A stretch of 53,570 nt of DNA from positions 1-53,570 of the forward strand of contig NZ_CABUOD010000031.1 in assembly GCF_902493135.1 (NCBI RefSeq). Reading direction: 5' to 3'. This DNA comes from an uncultured Parabacteroides sp. (GTDB lineage Bacteria > Bacteroidota > Bacteroidia > Bacteroidales > Tannerellaceae). A program made the position numbers and the translations under genes. This document shows, in pieces, positions 1 to 7,043 of the stretch (within the stretch, counting starts at the first letter, position 1; each line of letters opens with the position of its first letter). The notes under the pieces were generated by a model. That model had not been told where the DNA came from. It made no database searches and worked only from the letters and a program-made list of their open reading frames with translations.

Positions 1-40
1 GTTATCTGTTGAATCTGTGTCATCTGCGCTCTATTTTATA

Positions 41-207
41 TTTTGACACACCTTCATGGCCTAAGCGGACGGGCGTCAAGCGGAGGGCAAAGGTGGAGCG
101 GCAGGAGCCTGCGCTGTCTGAGCGAAGCGAGTTTCGCAGGCGACAGCGGAACCTTTGCCCGGAGTAGACCGGACGGTTCAGCCTTGATCTTTGAAGGTGT
201 GTCAAAA
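41..207. repeat. 167-bp inverted-repeat element
   Basis: The ends are a perfect 16-bp inverted repeat, TTTTGACACACCTTCA at 41-56 and its complement at 192-207. The interior is GC-rich and carries nested complementary arms: GGGCAAAGGT (85-94) with ACCTTTGCCC (151-160), and GCCTGCG (107-113) with CGCAGGC (135-141). A third copy of TTGACACACCT lies alone at about 340-350. No protein is supported inside. It could be a MITE-like element or a structured RNA; the sequence does not decide. Confidence 0.6.
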
Positions 208-233
208 AGAAAATCCTGCTTACAATAGACACA

Positions 234-322
234 ATTTAGGCACGGATTACGCGGATTACACGGAAAGATAATAAATTTATCCGTGTAAATCCGTGAAATC
301 CGTGAAATCCGTGCCTTAAAGA
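234..322. repeat. Inverted repeat of CACGGATT-type units
   Basis: The left arm holds units reading CACGGATT and GCGGATTACACGGA. The right arm holds TCCGTGTAAATCCGTG and further ATCCGTGAA copies, ending in the complement of GGCACGGATT. The centre is AT-rich (AAGATAATAAATTTA). The whole can fold into one long imperfect hairpin. Such short-unit hairpins are frequent between genes in Bacteroidales; no function is visible. Confidence 0.55.
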
Positions 323-550
323 TCGTGATAAAGGAGTCTTGACACACCTCCACAAATCCTATAGAGGCTTGCATCCCCATCCCCCAAAAAAAGACAAGAA
401 AACGAAAGATAATCGTCATAAAAAACTATTTACCAACAAATTACAAAACCTCTCATCTTCTCCGCATCCCCAAAATGTAGCGGGTGCCTTTTCTGTCCCT
501 TTTTGTCCTTTTCCCTATTCCGGCACTTCAAATACGCGTTTTAAAGTTCA

Positions 551-657
551 AAAAGCTATAGCCTGCCCAACGAAAAAGCTATAGCCTGCAAACAAAAAGG
601 CTATACCCTTTCCGATAAAAAGCTATACCCTTTTGCTGGGCAGGTTATAGCCTTTTT
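551..657. repeat. Minisatellite, AAAAAGCTATAGCCTG units of about 22 bp
   Basis: Four direct units begin with AAAAGCTATA or AAAAGGCTATA at about 551, 574, 595 and 618, a period of 21-23 bp. A fifth, inverted unit follows: the segment at 636-657 (TGGGCAGG then TTATAGCC then a T run) is complementary to the first unit at 551-569, so the block can close into a long hairpin ending in T residues just upstream of trmB. That shape could terminate transcription from the left. A related array is at 22391-22482. Confidence 0.6.
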
Positions 658-672
658 TACGCGCAATTGTAT

Positions 673-680
673 TACCTTTG
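673..680 (+). promoter_or_regulatory. -7 box of trmB (TACCTTTG)
   Basis: TACCTTTG fits the Bacteroidota -7 consensus TAnnTTTG exactly. It ends only four bases before the ATG at 685, so the expected transcription start falls on or next to the start codon. No -33 TTG stands at the usual distance. The box is either the promoter of a leaderless mRNA or a chance match. Confidence 0.5.
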
Positions 681-684
681 CATC

Positions 685-1443
685 ATGGGAAAGAATAAAT
701 TAGCAAAGTTTGACGACATGGCGGGATATCCCCATGTGTTCCAATATCCGTTTGCGACCCTTCAGGAGAAAGGATTCGAACTGAAGGGGCACTGGCACGA
801 ACGGTTCTTTAAGAACGACCATCCGATCGTGCTTGAATTAGGTTGCGGAAAAGGAGAATATACGGTAGGTCTGGGAAAGCTGTTCCCAGACAAGAACTTC
901 ATAGGAGTCGATATCAAGGGCGCCCGTATGTGGACAGGCGCGAAAGAATCGCTTGAGGCAGGCATGACGAACGTTGCCTTCCTCCGGACCAGTATCGAAC
1001 TGATCGCCCATTTCTTTGCCGCCGGAGAGGTGGCCGAGATCTGGCTCACCTTCCCCGACCCGCAGATGAAGAAAGTGAACAAACGCCTCACCTCCACCCG
1101 CTTCATGAAGATGTACCGCGAGATACTGGCGGGAGACGGCATCGTTCACCTGAAAACAGACAGCAACTTTATGTACACCTACACCTGCGAGATGGCAAAG
1201 GCGAACCGTTATCCTGTCTTGTTCAGCAACGACGACCTGTATCATTCCGATCTGGCGGACGACATTCTTTCTATCAAGACCTATTATGAACAGCAGTGGC
1301 TGGACCGCGGTCTGAACATCAAATACATCAAGTTTGTTTGTGAAGAGCGGGAGGAACTGGTCGAACCGGATGTGGAAATCGAATACGACCCGTATCGCAG
1401 TTTCAACCGCAGCAAACGGAGCGCGTTGGCTTCCGGCAAATAA
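685..1443 (+). CDS. trmB: tRNA (guanine-N7)-methyltransferase
   Basis: The 252-residue product would methylate G46 in the variable loop of tRNAs, using S-adenosylmethionine. The SAM-binding motif VLELGCGKGEYT is near residue 52, followed by FIGVDIKGARMWTGA and the TrmB-type motif WLTFPDPQMKK around residue 125. The C-terminal part (DILSIKTYYEQQW) matches Bacteroidales TrmB. The ATG at 685 gives the family-like start MGKNKL; an upstream TTG at 667 is less likely because it lies before the -7 box. There is no visible leader or ribosome-binding site. mrp follows after 31 bp and may be cotranscribed. Confidence 0.93.
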   Translation: MGKNKLAKFDDMAGYPHVFQYPFATLQEKGFELKGHWHERFFKNDHPIVLELGCGKGEYTVGLGKLFPDKNFIGVDIKGARMWTGAKESLEAGMTNVAFLRTSIELIAHFFAAGEVAEIWLTFPDPQMKKVNKRLTSTRFMKMYREILAGDGIVHLKTDSNFMYTYTCEMAKANRYPVLFSNDDLYHSDLADDILSIKTYYEQQWLDRGLNIKYIKFVCEEREELVEPDVEIEYDPYRSFNRSKRSALASGK

Positions 1444-1474
1444 ATCATACATCATACATTATAAATCATACATC

Positions 1475-2584
1475 ATGACACTCTATCCAAAGCTAATCAT
1501 GGACGCGCTGGCAAAAGTGCGTTACCCCGGAACAGGGAAAGACCTTGTGACGATGGGCATGGTAGAAGATAACATCCGGATCGACGGCAACAAAGTCAGC
1601 TTCTCGCTCCTTTTCGAAAAACCGAACGACCCGTTCATCAAATCGGTGGTAAAAGCCGCCGAGACAGCTATCCTTACTTATGTAGGCGAGGATGTGGAAA
1701 TCAAAGGCAACATCACGGTAAACGCCAAACAGACAGCCCGTCCCGAACCGGACAAGCTGCTGCCGGAGGTGAAAAACATCATCGCCGTGTCTTCCGGCAA
1801 GGGAGGTGTGGGCAAAAGTACGGTGGCGGCCAACCTGGCAGTGGCGCTGGCTTTGCAGGGCTACAAGGTCGGTTTGCTGGATGCCGATATCTTCGGCCCT
1901 TCGCAGCCTAAGATGTTCAATGTCGAAGAAGCCCGTCCCTATATGGTGGAGGTGGGAGGCCGCGAACTGATCGAACCGGCTGCCAACTACGGAGTGAAGC
2001 TGTTGTCCATCGGTTTCTTTGTCAATAAGGAAGACGCCGTCCTCTGGCGCGGCGCTATGGCAAGCAATGCCCTGAAACAGCTGATCGGCGATGCCGACTG
2101 GGGAGACCTCGATTATTTCCTGATCGACCTGCCACCGGGCACAAGCGATATCCACCTGACGATGGTGCAGACATTGGCCATCACCGGCGCCATCGTCGTC
2201 AGCACGCCGCAGGAAGTGGCGCTGGCGGATGCCCGCAAGGGGATCAGCATGTTCATGGGCGAGAAGATCAACGTGCCTGTATTGGGACTGGTCGAGAACA
2301 TGTCCTGGTTCACGCCTGCCGAGCTGCCGGAAAACAAATACTATCTGTTCGGCAAAGAAGGAGGCAAACGTCTGGCGGAAGAGCTGAATATCCCGCTATT
2401 AGGACAGATCCCCATCGTACAAAGCATCTGCGAAGGCGGAGACAGCGGAACACCGGTCGCCCTCAATCCGGACAGCATCACCGGGCAGGCTTTCCAGAAG
2501 TTAGCCGAAAATGTCGTAAAACAGATCGATTACCGTAACGAGCATTTGGACCCGACAAAACGGGTGGTCGTTACTAAGAAATGA
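1475..2584 (+). CDS. mrp: Mrp/ApbC-family Fe-S cluster carrier ATPase
   Basis: The 369-residue protein has an N-terminal MIP18-like domain (residues 1 to about 95) and a P-loop NTPase domain with the deviant Walker A motif SSGKGGVGKST (Lys114). Further signatures are LLDADIFGPSQP and DLPPGTSDIHLT. The family carries and delivers Fe-S clusters to apoproteins. The CxxC normally seen after the VENMS motif is absent here: the stretch reads MSWFTPAELPENKYYLFG. The start is the ATG just after a small ATCATACAT repeat; the open frame extends further upstream but overlaps trmB. Confidence 0.92.
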   Translation: MTLYPKLIMDALAKVRYPGTGKDLVTMGMVEDNIRIDGNKVSFSLLFEKPNDPFIKSVVKAAETAILTYVGEDVEIKGNITVNAKQTARPEPDKLLPEVKNIIAVSSGKGGVGKSTVAANLAVALALQGYKVGLLDADIFGPSQPKMFNVEEARPYMVEVGGRELIEPAANYGVKLLSIGFFVNKEDAVLWRGAMASNALKQLIGDADWGDLDYFLIDLPPGTSDIHLTMVQTLAITGAIVVSTPQEVALADARKGISMFMGEKINVPVLGLVENMSWFTPAELPENKYYLFGKEGGKRLAEELNIPLLGQIPIVQSICEGGDSGTPVALNPDSITGQAFQKLAENVVKQIDYRNEHLDPTKRVVVTKK

Positions 2585-2587
2585 GGA

Positions 2588-2652
2588 GATTTATGATTTA
2601 AGATTTATGATTTATTATTGACGCATAAATCATAAATCTTAAATCATAAATC
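2588..2652. terminator. Perfect 28-bp inverted repeat, candidate two-way terminator
   Basis: Arms at 2588-2615 and 2625-2652 are perfect complements with a 9-base loop. Each arm is built from GATTTAT/GATTTAA units. It sits between the convergent genes mrp and hutH and could end transcription from both sides, although the stem is nearly all A and T and there is no separate T run. The same ATAAATCATAAATC motif recurs at 25030-25117. Confidence 0.5.
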
Positions 2653-2658
2653 ACAATT

Positions 2659-4152
2659 CTATACCTCCGAATACCGCCTCAGAAAAGCGACCGTCCGATG
2701 GATTTCGGGATACATGATGATGTCTTCGTCTATGAAAGGAACCTCTTTGCGATAGGCTTTCAGGAATTTCTCCAGGACAGGGGAAGTACGCGCCGGGCGG
2801 CGGAACTCGATGCCTTGCGCAGCATTCATCAGCTCGATCGCCAGGATGTGATCCAGGTTGTCCATAATCTTGAAGAGCTTCGTCGCCGCATTGGCCCCCA
2901 TGCTCACATGATCCTCCTGCCCGTTGCTGGACACGATCGAGTCGCTGCTGGCGGCATAACAATACATCTTGTTCTGGCTCACCATGCTGGCGGCCGCATA
3001 CTGCGGGATCATAAAGCCGGAGTTCAGTCCGGGATTGGCCACCAGGAATTCCGGCAACCCCCGAAGCCCCATGATCAGTTGCGCCACACGCCGTTCGGAG
3101 ATGTTCCCCAACTCAGCCAAAGCAATCGCGAGGAAATCATAGGAGATCGCCAACGGCTGGCCGTGGAAATTGCCGCCGGAGATGATCTTGTCCTCATCGG
3201 GAAAGATCGTCGGGTTGTCCGTCACCGAATTGATCTCGGTAAGCAGTACGCCGGAGACATACCGGATCGCATCTTTCGTCGCCCCGTGTACCTGCGGGAT
3301 GCAGCGGAACGAATACGGGTCCTGCACATGCTCCTTCTTCCGGCCGATCAGTTCACTGCCCTCCAAGATACGACGGAAAGCATCGCCCGTCTCGATCTGT
3401 CCGGGATGCGGGCGCATCTGCTGGATGCAATCCATAAAAGGATCGATCCGCCCGTCGAAAGCTTCGAGCGACAGAGCGGCAATCAGGTCCGCCCGCTTCG
3501 ACACGGCAAAGGCACGCATCAGGGCAAACACGCCGTTGGCACTCATGAACTGCGTACCGTTCAGCAACGCCAGTCCCTCCTTGCTCATCAGGCGCACCGG
3601 CTTCCAGGCAAACTCGTCCAGGACGCTGATAGCCTCCCTCTTCTTTCCTTTATAATAGACATCCCCCACCCCGATCAGCGGAAGGAATAGATTCGCCAGG
3701 GGAGCCAGGTCGCCCGACGCACCGAGCGAACCCCGGTCATAGACGATCGGGAGCACGTCATTATTAAAGAAATCAAGGATACGCTGCACCGTTATCACCT
3801 GCACGCCGCTATGCCCCAGAGACAAGGCATGCGCTTTCAGCAACATCATCAGGCGGACAATCACCGGGCTCACCTCATCGCCCACGCTACAAGCATGGCT
3901 CTTCACCAGATTCTCCTGCAAGGTGCTGAGTTCGTCCGGAGAGATATTCTTATTGCACAAGGAACCAAAGCCTGTCGTGATGCCGTAAAGCGGCTCTTTC
4001 TGCGTCTCGATCTTACGGTCCAGATAATCGCGGCAACGCTGGATGCGTTCCTTCACTTCCGGGGTCAGTTCCAGCTTCATATTTCCGGTCAGTATCTCTT
4101 CGATACGTTCGAACGTCAGCGGTTCCGCTCCCACATAATGAACATTTCCCAT
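2659..4152 (-). CDS. hutH: Histidine ammonia-lyase
   Basis: This enzyme removes ammonia from L-histidine to give urocanate, the first step of histidine degradation. The product is 497 residues from ATG 4152. The Ala-Ser-Gly triad that forms the MIO cofactor is residues 145-147 in GSLGASGDLAPLA, close to the position known in HutH, which supports this start over an upstream TTG at 4161. Other family signatures are GLALLNGTQFM and the late QEDHVSMG segment. It is the last gene of the hut operon, five bases after the cyclodeaminase stop. Confidence 0.96.
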   Translation of the reverse strand: MGNVHYVGAEPLTFERIEEILTGNMKLELTPEVKERIQRCRDYLDRKIETQKEPLYGITTGFGSLCNKNISPDELSTLQENLVKSHACSVGDEVSPVIVRLMMLLKAHALSLGHSGVQVITVQRILDFFNNDVLPIVYDRGSLGASGDLAPLANLFLPLIGVGDVYYKGKKREAISVLDEFAWKPVRLMSKEGLALLNGTQFMSANGVFALMRAFAVSKRADLIAALSLEAFDGRIDPFMDCIQQMRPHPGQIETGDAFRRILEGSELIGRKKEHVQDPYSFRCIPQVHGATKDAIRYVSGVLLTEINSVTDNPTIFPDEDKIISGGNFHGQPLAISYDFLAIALAELGNISERRVAQLIMGLRGLPEFLVANPGLNSGFMIPQYAAASMVSQNKMYCYAASSDSIVSSNGQEDHVSMGANAATKLFKIMDNLDHILAIELMNAAQGIEFRRPARTSPVLEKFLKAYRKEVPFIDEDIIMYPEIHRTVAFLRRYSEV

Positions 4153-4157
4153 AACTT

Positions 4158-4793
4158 TCAACTTTCAATTTTCAATTGCTCTTTCGCCCAATCGAGCAAC
4201 TTCTTCTCTATCCGGATAGCTTCCGATTCGAGGTAATCCGCCTTCTCCGACATCCGCCGGACAAAGGCTTCATCCTTTATGGATACAAGATTGATGCGGA
4301 CATTCAGCAACGCCCCCAGTACGCAGGTACGAGCCGCCATCATAGCCACACACGCATCGGTCACGGCATTCCGGTTCCCTTTGTGCGCCACGTAGATAAT
4401 CGCCTCCATCACCGAAGCGATCTCTTCGCCCACTTCCATCGGGACCATTGCCGCCTCTTTCGTGGCATCCTGGATCACCCGGCTGCGTTCCGCCTTTTCC
4501 TCTTCCGTATCTTTCGGGAGCTTGAAGGCGGCAAACACGCGGTCGTACGCTTCGCTGTCGCGGTCTATATCGCGTATCAGGCGTTCACGGATGAGAGCCG
4601 CTTCCGTCGCGATAGTCCTCATCTGGCCTTCCACGTCGGCATATTTCTTTTTCCCGATCGTCAGGTTTGCCACCATCTCGGTAAGCGCTGTCGCAATAGC
4701 CCCGTTCAAAGCCGAGATACTTCCGCCCCCCGGAACAGGGGCGCTACCTGCCGTTTCGGCAAGGAATCCTTTAATCGTCAAATCTACAAGCAT
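4158..4793 (-). CDS. fchA: Formiminotransferase-cyclodeaminase-like protein (cyclodeaminase)
   Basis: A 211-residue all-helical protein of the FTCD C-terminal (cyclodeaminase/cyclohydrolase) family. The signature PVPGGGSISALNGAIATAL is near residue 20 and AMVPMEVGEEIASVME lies mid-protein. The expected role is conversion of formimino-tetrahydrofolate, made by the ftcD product encoded upstream, to methenyl-tetrahydrofolate plus ammonia. In mammals the two activities are fused; here they are separate genes of one operon. A 90-bp gap separates it from hutI. Confidence 0.9.
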   Translation of the reverse strand: MLVDLTIKGFLAETAGSAPVPGGGSISALNGAIATALTEMVANLTIGKKKYADVEGQMRTIATEAALIRERLIRDIDRDSEAYDRVFAAFKLPKDTEEEKAERSRVIQDATKEAAMVPMEVGEEIASVMEAIIYVAHKGNRNAVTDACVAMMAARTCVLGALLNVRINLVSIKDEAFVRRMSEKADYLESEAIRIEKKLLDWAKEQLKIES

Positions 4794-4883
4794 AATGTCT
4801 ATTATTTAAGATTAAACATTTTGTTTCTTTATTCGGTTTACCGGTAAATGGCGATTTACCCGCTCTCTTTAATTTTCGTTCTA

Positions 4884-6134
4884 TCATACGATATAAAGCA
4901 CACCGTCTTTGATAACCGTGTCCACGATATTCATCCCTACATGATAAGGAAGGAACTTATATGAAGGAAACTTCAACAAGATCAGGTCCGCCTTCTTTCC
5001 GACATCGATGCTGCCGATCTTCTTTTCCCGCCCAAGGGCTGCGGCTCCATTGATCGTAAGGGCGGTCAAAGCCTCTTCAGGAGTCATCTTCATCTGGATG
5101 CAGGCGAGGGCGAACAACAGCGGGATCGAGCAGGAGAAACAACTTCCGGGATTCAGGTCGGAAGCCAACGCCACGGCACAACCGGCGTCTATCATCCGGC
5201 GTCCCGGAGCATACGGTTCGCCCAGTGAGAAGGCGGTAAGCGGCAACAAGGTCGCGATCGTGCCGGAACGCGCCAACCGCTCGATACCGGTATCGGACAC
5301 ATGCAACAGATGATCGGCACTCACGGCTTTCAGGCGGACTGCCAACTCGGCCCCGCCAAAAGGCACGATCTCGTCGGCATGGAGTTTAAGTTTAAAACGC
5401 TGGCTGCGGGCTGCCTTCAACAGGCGTTCACTTTGTTCGATCGAAAAAACGCCTTGCTCGCAAAAGACATCGCAAAAGGTCACGGAGCGTTCTGTACGGA
5501 CATGCGGCAACACTTCTTCTATTACATAGTCGACATACGCATCCGTACGCCCCGCAAATTCGGGAGGAACGGCATGTGCCCCCAGGAAGGTGGAGACCAC
5601 ATCCAGCGGATGGTCGTCATTAAGCTCTTTCATTACGCGAAGTTGGATCAGCTCCGTGGCGAGATCGAGACCGTACCCGCTCTTTCCTTCGACGGTAGTC
5701 ACACCCATGTCCATCATAGAGTCGAGACGGTCATATGCATCCCCGAACAGATCATCGTAGCTACTGCTCCGCGTCGCATTCATCGTATTGACGATCCCGC
5801 CTCCCCGTTCCATGATCGACATATAGCTGTCGCCTTTCATCCGCCAGGAGAACTCCTCTTCCCGGTAACCGCCGAAGACAAAGTGCGTATGACTATCCAC
5901 GAACCCCGGCAGAAGCGCCCGCCCGCAAGCATTTACTTCCAGATACTCTTCAACATCCACTTGCCGGAGGACTTCTTCGGTCGGCCCCACATGCGTAATA
6001 ATACCGTTCGATACGGCAACGGCCCCATCTTCGATCACACCGACATCGGACATGGCCTTGCCTTTCTTCGCTTCAAAACCGGAACAGGTCACCACCTGCG
6101 ATGCGTTCCGTATCAATATCTTTTCATCCTCCAT
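4884..6134 (-). CDS. hutI: Imidazolonepropionase
   Basis: A 416-residue amidohydrolase-superfamily enzyme that opens imidazolone-5-propionate to N-formimino-L-glutamate. Metal-binding residues are visible in PGFVDSHTHFVFGG (about residue 80), in KLHADEIVPFGGAEL with the following SADHLLHVSD, and in ASDLNPGSCF. Length is usual for HutI. It starts three bases after the ftcD stop, so the two are translationally close, and it lies between the genes that supply and use its substrate and product. Confidence 0.96.
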   Translation of the reverse strand: MEDEKILIRNASQVVTCSGFEAKKGKAMSDVGVIEDGAVAVSNGIITHVGPTEEVLRQVDVEEYLEVNACGRALLPGFVDSHTHFVFGGYREEEFSWRMKGDSYMSIMERGGGIVNTMNATRSSSYDDLFGDAYDRLDSMMDMGVTTVEGKSGYGLDLATELIQLRVMKELNDDHPLDVVSTFLGAHAVPPEFAGRTDAYVDYVIEEVLPHVRTERSVTFCDVFCEQGVFSIEQSERLLKAARSQRFKLKLHADEIVPFGGAELAVRLKAVSADHLLHVSDTGIERLARSGTIATLLPLTAFSLGEPYAPGRRMIDAGCAVALASDLNPGSCFSCSIPLLFALACIQMKMTPEEALTALTINGAAALGREKKIGSIDVGKKADLILLKFPSYKFLPYHVGMNIVDTVIKDGVLYIV

Positions 6135-6137
6135 AGT

Positions 6138-7043
6138 CTATTCCATTATTCTGGCTTCCAACACCTGATCCATCGAAAAGTCTTCCAGTCCCAAATAGTA
6201 AGAAGCCGTATCGATCAACGCCTCCATCGGGACCAGCCCGATAATCTCGCTTCCGACGACCGGAACGCCGTAGCGACGCGCCTCGATGCGCACCAGCTCG
6301 AAAGCACGGTAGAGGGCGGTACGGGTATAATCGGTCATATTGATCGAAACCTGCACGATGCCGCGTTCTTTCAATTCCACTCCCATCGCCTTGCAGTAAC
6401 GGAGTCCGCCACCTATGAAACGGATCTTTTTGGCAATGCTGTTCGCGATCTCCGGATTTGCCGTACCCAAATTGACGTTATAGGCCACCAACGGCATACG
6501 GGCGCCGATCGCCACGGTCCCCGCCGACGGATGCCGCTCGGCAGGCCCGAAGTCCGGTTTCCATTCCGGCAGCTTGATCTTTTCAGCCATTCCTTCAAAT
6601 TCTCCTTTGCGGATAGCTGCCAGGTTCTCCCGATGCGGGGCCGAAGCCGATTTCTCATAAAGGAAGACCGGCACGCGATACAGAGCCGCCACCTTCTCGC
6701 CGACTTCCTTAGAGAGCGCAATCGCTTCATCCATCGTACACCCTTTGATCGGGATAAAAGGAACGACGTCGACCGCTCCCATCCGGGGATGCTGCCCTGA
6801 ATGTTTCGTGAGGTCTATCAGTTCGACCGCCTGCCCGATGGCTTCGAGCAGTGCGTCCTTCAAGGCATCCGGTTCGCCGACTACCGTTACGACCAGTCGG
6901 TTATGATCCTCGTCATTGCTGTAATCCAACAGCTTTACACCGGCTTTGGCACGAAATTTATCCACTATCTTTTCTATTTTCGCTAAATCCCTTCCCTCAC
7001 TGAAATTGGGGACACATTCCATTATTTTGCTCCAAGCACTCAT
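6138..7043 (-). CDS. ftcD: Glutamate formimidoyltransferase
   Basis: The 301-residue protein matches the N-terminal transferase half of FTCD. It moves the formimino group from formiminoglutamate to tetrahydrofolate and releases glutamate. Family stretches include ECVPNFSEGRD at the N terminus, HSGQHPRMGAVDVVPFIP near residue 80 and IQVSINMTDYTRTALYRAFE-like sequence at about 230. Its ATG overlaps the hutU TGA (ATGA at 7040-7043), indicating coupled translation. Together with hutH, hutU, hutI and fchA it completes the route from histidine to glutamate. Confidence 0.95.
   Translation of the reverse strand: MSAWSKIMECVPNFSEGRDLAKIEKIVDKFRAKAGVKLLDYSNDEDHNRLVVTVVGEPDALKDALLEAIGQAVELIDLTKHSGQHPRMGAVDVVPFIPIKGCTMDEAIALSKEVGEKVAALYRVPVFLYEKSASAPHRENLAAIRKGEFEGMAEKIKLPEWKPDFGPAERHPSAGTVAIGARMPLVAYNVNLGTANPEIANSIAKKIRFIGGGLRYCKAMGVELKERGIVQVSINMTDYTRTALYRAFELVRIEARRYGVPVVGSEIIGLVPMEALIDTASYYLGLEDFSMDQVLEARIME

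Noticed and set aside
551..657. CRISPR array
   Set aside because: Units are about 22 bp with no unique spacers between them, and no cas genes are present; it is a minisatellite.
5301..6800. 499-codon plus-strand open frame across hutI and ftcD
   Set aside because: It lies wholly antisense to two well-identified hut genes and crosses their boundary; His/Arg-rich composition is typical of shadow frames.
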